Part shown: positions 59,360-64,000 of the stretch, one piece after another
Position numbering within the stretch: position 1 is the stretch's first letter
Layout: every line of letters begins with the position of its first letter
The notes under the pieces: generated by a model
The model's database searches: none
Told to the model about the DNA's origin: nothing
The model's input: the letters and a program-made list of their open reading frames with translations, nothing else
Program-made: the position numbers and the translations under genes
NCBI GenBank assembly: GCA_014529385.2
Contig: CM043952.1
Coordinates: 58,550,119 to 58,614,118, forward strand
Length of the DNA: 64,000 nucleotides
Reading direction: 5' to 3'
From: Adiantum capillus-veneris
Lineage: Eukaryota; Streptophyta; Polypodiopsida; Polypodiales; Pteridaceae

Positions 59360-59850
59360 CCAGACAAGACCGCCATCGTGAACATATTGAGCATCCACAC
59401 ACTGATACGAGTTGTGTGTGTGTGATGCGTGCATGTGAAATGCAAGAAGGGAAAGAGGAGAGATCGCTCGATCTATACTCTGTGTCGCAAAGTCAAGCTT
59501 CCATGGCCGAGCTCTATACATTCACGCCTCTGGATCCGAGGACGCCGTGACAAGACCGCTATCGTGAACACCCCAATAAGCATCCACACTCTGATACCAG
59601 TTGTGAGTGTGCGATGCATGCGTATGCAAAGCAGGAAAAGGAAGGAAGAGGAGAGATGGACACGCAGAGTGGATGGAGCGACAATAGAAAGAAGTGAGAG
59701 TGCTCCATATTCCTTGTATATGTACAATGAATAAGGAGAAAGAGTCGATGGCCGGATACAATGTCTGGTCCGAGGTAAGGCACATCGCCTTTACTCCAAG
59801 AATCAACTTATACTACATGCATGTTGTGCATATTTTCTTAAGGATTGTTT
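59360..59850 (-). repeat. Two tandem copia-like LTR/PBS fragments
   Basis: CACTCTGATACCAGTTGTGAG at about 59588 is, on the minus strand, a copia LTR end (...CTCACAA) followed by a tRNA-Met-type PBS (CTGGTATCAGAG). A more diverged copy of the same 150-190 bp lies at about 59360-59545. The far LTR ends are not defined. No coding parts seen. Confidence 0.42.
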
Positions 59851-60209
59851 GTTTTCTTTGGAATACTCACATTTAAACAAAAAAACTTTATTAAAACCAT
59901 AAGTGTCGGACTAATCACTTCTATAGGCTCAATCATTTAAGTTCTCAGAATAACTATTCATATGGGTACATGCTAACATTGAAAATTACTCAAATTGACT
60001 GTGAGGCACATGATACAATGGTATGTACTGGATTTAATTTTTGAAAATACATGATATAACGGTGTATGATGCATTGAGGCCTTTTACAAATCAAGCTTTA
60101 AATGGGAAGATATATAAGACTAGTTCTCTAAAGTTGATGGAAGTTTCCGTGGTGCCAAAAGAAAGACATACAATCCAACAACAAAGGCACCTACCAACAA
60201 CAAAGGCAC

Positions 60210-61978
60210 CTAGATTTTATGCAATTCCACAATCGTGCACTCATGTAGTGTAGAAACAACTTGCATGCTACTAAAACCTGCAAGTTTAGAAAGCTCAAAA
60301 AGCTCAGCTTTAGTGCGCTCTCGGCCACCTTGATTGTAAGCCAACATAAGGATATCAAGGTGGTAGCCCACACGGGCCCTTGCTCCAGTCTCCACTGAAG
60401 GTGGTAGCAAAGTATCGATTACTATCACTTTGCCACTTTTATCTGGAAGAGCCTTGTAACAATTCCTCAATATCTTTAGACAATGCTCATCACTCCAATC
60501 ATGCAATATCCACTGCCATTGCAAAGACACACAAGAAACACACACAAATGAGTAAAAAAATATAATATTTTTCAAAGGCACTGGGAGCGCAACCATTGAA
60601 TAAACGAAAGTTGGAGAATATTTAGTCCAAATGTTCTATGACAAGAATGATAGTATGATGGTGGTGGTGCTTGAAGGAGCTTTCAATAATCAACAATCAA
60701 AACAAGAAAAACATATGGACTTTTCTTAGTATGGTGACGATTTCAACGTTTTTTCAGGAGTCAATGGCATATATCTTATGAAACATTGCATGTCATAATT
60801 AACAATGTTAGGTAAGTTTCGATTGACTCTCAGTAATGGAACATCGGACAAGTGGAATAAAAATACATGATCAGGTGATTTGATTATAAAGGAGATTAAG
60901 TTAAATGGCCAATGGAAAATATACCTTATGAAACCTTAATTCTTGCCATAGCAATTAATGTAAGGCAAGTTTAATAGGCAATCCATTTGCAATAGACAGA
61001 ATGTGATAAAGAACATGAGGTTTACCTTCATAAAGATAGCATCACCCTTGGGAATACTCACAAACATATCTCCTTCCATATTCTCCACACCTATGTTGCA
61101 AACAATCAAATCAATTTTCAACAATTATAATGTTGTACAATGTACAATGTCACCAAAGGCATAATTAGTGCATCATTTCCACAATTAAAAAAATTACATT
61201 TCGTTATAAAAGATAACTCTAGCATATAGAGAGACGCACCTACATACTCAGGTGTTGCAGCAATCACATGCGGTTGGTCGAAATTGATGCCTTTTATGTG
61301 AGGATGCTTAGAGACAATCATGCTCAAGCAAGTTCCCAATCCCCCACCTACATCGACTAGCGTGGAGACATCGTCAAAGCCACTGTAGGTGTCGAGGAGC
61401 ATTTTGATGAAAAGCTGCGTATGGCTGGCCATGGCGGAGTTGAAGAGTTTGTTGATGCGGACATCATCTTGACCATAAGAGAAAGCATCTTTGCCATGAG
61501 CCCTAGTGAAAGGCTCGATGTCGTTGAGGACGGCCTCGTCGAGGTAATGCCAAGTCTCCATGAAAACTTTGTCTTGGTTCATGAGCATCATAGGGGCAAG
61601 AGAGGCACCGTCTTCATTTTTGACAAAGAATTTGCTAACATCATTGAGGGCATATGTTCGGACAGGTTGGGGGCTGTGAGATGGTTGGAGGGAGGAGGAG
61701 AGGACGCCATGGCAAGCGAGGACGCGGAGGATGCGGTCGAGACAGGCGGCAGCACGGGGGCTCGAGGTGGGGAAGATGTGGTGGTGGGCGATGATTTGGG
61801 AGGCGGAGAGGTGAGTGTGGGGAGGTGCTTGTTTGCTGAGGATGTCCATGACGTTGAGGTTGATCGCAGCTTTGAGAGCCATGGGCAGGCAGCACAAGGT
61901 GCCCAGCTCTAGAACCCGCAGCCATGCAGGGTCTTCCACTCCCGGAAGCTGCCCCTCGTTTTCAGCACGCTCGCCCAT
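60210..61978 (-). CDS. Caffeic-acid-type O-methyltransferase (COMT family), three exons
   Basis: S-adenosylmethionine-dependent O-methyltransferase of the plant COMT family; such enzymes methylate phenolic hydroxyls in lignin, flavonoid or related pathways in the cytosol. Exons 61978-61240, 61090-61026 and 60512-60210 with GT-AG introns and consistent phases give 368 residues, the usual length. The N-terminal dimerisation region is followed by LVDVGGGLG (207-215, SAM motif I), NFDQPHVI (232-239), GDMF (about 253-256) and SIPKGDAIFMK. WILHDWSDEHC starts exon 3 at residue 269, with the expected catalytic His at 272. LDILMLAYNQGGRERT and a normal C-terminus (TIVELHKI) follow. No break seen. The true substrate cannot be told from sequence; the family includes caffeate, flavonoid and alkaloid enzymes. 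The start is the first ATG in frame. A truncated pseudogene copy lies at 30555-32185. Confidence 0.92.
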
Positions 61979-61982
61979 TTTG

Positions 61983-61987
<5 letters not shown>

Positions 61988-62025
<38 letters not shown>

Positions 62026-62110
62026 CCCTGCGGATGCGAATGATATATAGTTATATAGTTATATATATATATATATATTTAGAGAGAAAGAGAGAGAGAG
62101 AGAGAGAGAC
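61988..62110. repeat. (GA)n and (AT)n tracts upstream of the O-methyltransferase
   Basis: (GA)n at about 61988-62021, then an AT run near 62047-62080 and (GA)n at about 62085-62109. They start 10 bp upstream of the start codon, within the likely 5' leader or promoter. Confidence 0.9.
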
Positions 62111-64000
62111 ACTTTACCAAATGGTATCAAGTGATCATGAGTCCTCAACAACGTAGTTTTTCCTTAAGGCTGGTGTCATTATTCTAAATCCACAAGCCAC
62201 AACATGTAATGGGACTTGTTGCGCACATGCAGCTAATCTGCTCGGTTCGTTCCGTCTTTGTGAACGTCAACAAACGAATGGCTTTTTGCTTACAAGCAAA
62301 TTGGCTGACATAGGCTGGAGATTCTGGCAGAGCCTATGCAAGCCCATTGGAGAGCAATGCAACCTTTGGGACACCTTCCTGCCATAGTGAACGCATGCGT
62401 TTGAAACAAATGATTTCTCTGCAGCCCTACGAATTCGTCCACTTGAATCGGAAGAAAATTACAATGAGGCCAAAAAAATGGTGGAGCTTAGCACCTTTTG
62501 GATCCAAAAATTTACGAACGCACTTCATGTGCACACTATAAGAGACTAGCACAAAGTGCAACCTTTATATGGGACTATGGGCTCATCGCTTGGACGATGC
62601 ATGCGGCCCCGAGGCTAGAAAAATACATTTTCCCAAACCGGTGAAAATAAGAACAAACTTGAAGTTCTCCCGCGGTTTAGGTCAAAATTTGAAGCTAATT
62701 ACATTAAAACTTGTTTAAATGTCCCGATTTTCTTAAAGGCAAGCTCAAAATCTAGCCACGATTTTGCCGGTTAAATATAGTGGACCCAGTTTTTCTAACA
62801 GTGGCTTGAGCACTAGAAAGTTCGAACGTCCAATAATGGGACAGTACGCAAGCTTTGCTCAAGGTTGAATGCTATGGACAGACTTCGTGAGTGGTCTACT
62901 TTCATGTGACACTACCTAAGGCAAACTCCTCAACTTAAGGACAATGAAAACGAATTCGCTCATTATCGTCATGTGCCGCAACATTGGAGGTGTTTGAGGG
63001 TGGAAATGGGAGCCCATGCCTTGGGGTACATGACGATGTCAACCTTTTGTATCCAATAGTCGGTAGAGGAAACGCAACAATGTTTTTCGACTCGTCATGT
63101 AAAAAAAACAGCACCCCCATGGAAGACATACCTGTCGGGTTAAAAAAAGACAAAAAACGACGAGTTTCAAACGATCTCATGAATCGAATTATGACACATT
63201 AGGCTAACAGTCTCGCCACTCACTCCTTTGTGTACTCCCTCCTAACCCCAACTGATCCTTAACAAATATAATTAATTTGGAGTGTCTGCTTATTGGGGGT
63301 TTTATCCCATGGTTGCAAGATGAAGTAGGTCAATGTAACTTTGTTGTCCACTTGCATCTAACACCATTTACCTTTACAGCCTAAGCCCAGGTTTAAATGG
63401 GACAATGGTAGCAGTATGCTATCCACACTGGTACATTTTATTGGCCTCAAAATTCAACATGCATTTTCAGGCCCACCACTTCTTGGGCGACCCGGCCCCC
63501 CCCCCCCCCCCCCCCCCCCCCTCTTCAAGCATCATAGCAACATACCTGTCTGCAAACTCAAGGTTGTATTCACCGTAGGCTATGATGTCTTTGTATATTT
63601 TTCAGGTTCCAACTTCCCATATTTCTTGTACATCTATCTATGACTGATTTTGATGTAATCCAAAGGATATTAACAACGTTCGGGAAAAATCATTTTTCCA
63701 ATTCCTTTCCTTGGATTTGCCAAGAGGAAATTTTACATAATTAAGTTTATTTTTAGGGCTTTTACACTATTTTTCTCTTTTTTGGGGGGGAATTTCTCCT
63801 TTTCCCCTTGCCCTCAACCAAAATTTTTGAAATTGAAAATGACACAATATTAAGCTGAGACACATTTTTCCCGAAGACTGGATATAAGCAACACTTTTTA
63901 GCCTGTTAAACAAAGTGAACTTTGTTAAACAAGGTGAAAGTTCACTATGGCTTAGATAAGGGTATTGACAAGAATTTCTTCATAAAAAAAACTTCTTTGA
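62111..64000. other. Non-coding stretch, no recognised gene
   Basis: No credible frame, RNA gene or mobile-element end. The nearest part may hold the O-methyltransferase promoter. A poly-C run lies at about 63496-63521. Confidence 0.45.
63496..63521. repeat. Poly-C run
   Basis: About 26 consecutive C. It may be real or an assembly artefact, like the run at 54937-54960. Confidence 0.9.

Noticed and set aside
61421-61912. 163-codon plus-strand frame
   Set aside because: It is antisense to exon 1 of the O-methyltransferase and has no motif of its own.

Overview
The window is nuclear DNA of a land plant with a large, repeat-rich genome. It shows plant-type Ty1/copia and Ty3/gypsy retrotransposons, a plant CACTA (En/Spm) DNA transposon, long dinucleotide tracts, GT-AG introns and a few plant genes. 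A seed-free plant such as a fern is a guess only. It would suit the Helentron-like element and the unusual methyltransferase gene, but nothing in the sequence proves it.

Layout. 1-14.7 kb is nested retrotransposon debris. A copia RT/RNase H remnant (1-1708) abuts a gypsy chromovirus 3' half (1709-4005) and its LTR (from 4006). A second copy of the same gypsy family (6035-7113 and 12288-14397) is split by a nearly complete minus-strand copia element (7114-12287) with 227-bp LTRs, a tRNA-Met PBS and a target duplication. 14.7-16.6 kb is non-coding. 16,569-24,577 is a complete-ended 8.0-kb CACTA transposon (12-bp terminal inverted repeats, AGG target duplication, subterminal AGCGACGCTC-type repeats). 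It carries a damaged tnpD-type transposase gene, an apparently intact three-exon second gene, and a captured host fragment of a heavy-metal-associated (HMA) domain gene.

24.6-32.2 kb holds non-coding DNA with tRNA-like SINE heads. It also holds an L-type lectin receptor gene cut off just after its membrane segment by a copia LTR, and a 5'-truncated pseudogene of a caffeic-acid-type O-methyltransferase. Its apparently intact three-exon relative lies at 60,210-61,978 on the minus strand. 34.3-45.7 kb is a second pile of gypsy parts: an LTR with a PPT on one side and a PBS on the other, an LTR end with a tRNA-Asp-type PBS, a 152-bp tandem repeat in both orientations, a chromovirus integrase, a pair of LTR arms in inverted orientation, and a gag region preceded by an extra ORF.

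46.56-50.23 kb (minus) contains the most unusual gene: twelve exons whose splice phases all agree. They run from a segment with a ParB-like look (DGNHR motif) to a C-terminal beta-class amino-methyltransferase-like SAM motif, but three in-frame stops suggest recent decay. Directly beside it, on the plus strand, is a Helentron-like remnant (50.23-52.72 kb) in which a PIF1 helicase runs in one frame into an endonuclease/exonuclease/phosphatase domain. 52.7-60 kb and 62-64 kb show no gene I can name.

The host genes do not form a pathway or cluster. The coherent units are the CACTA transposon and the O-methyltransferase pair. All assignments come from reading motifs by eye; no database search was run.
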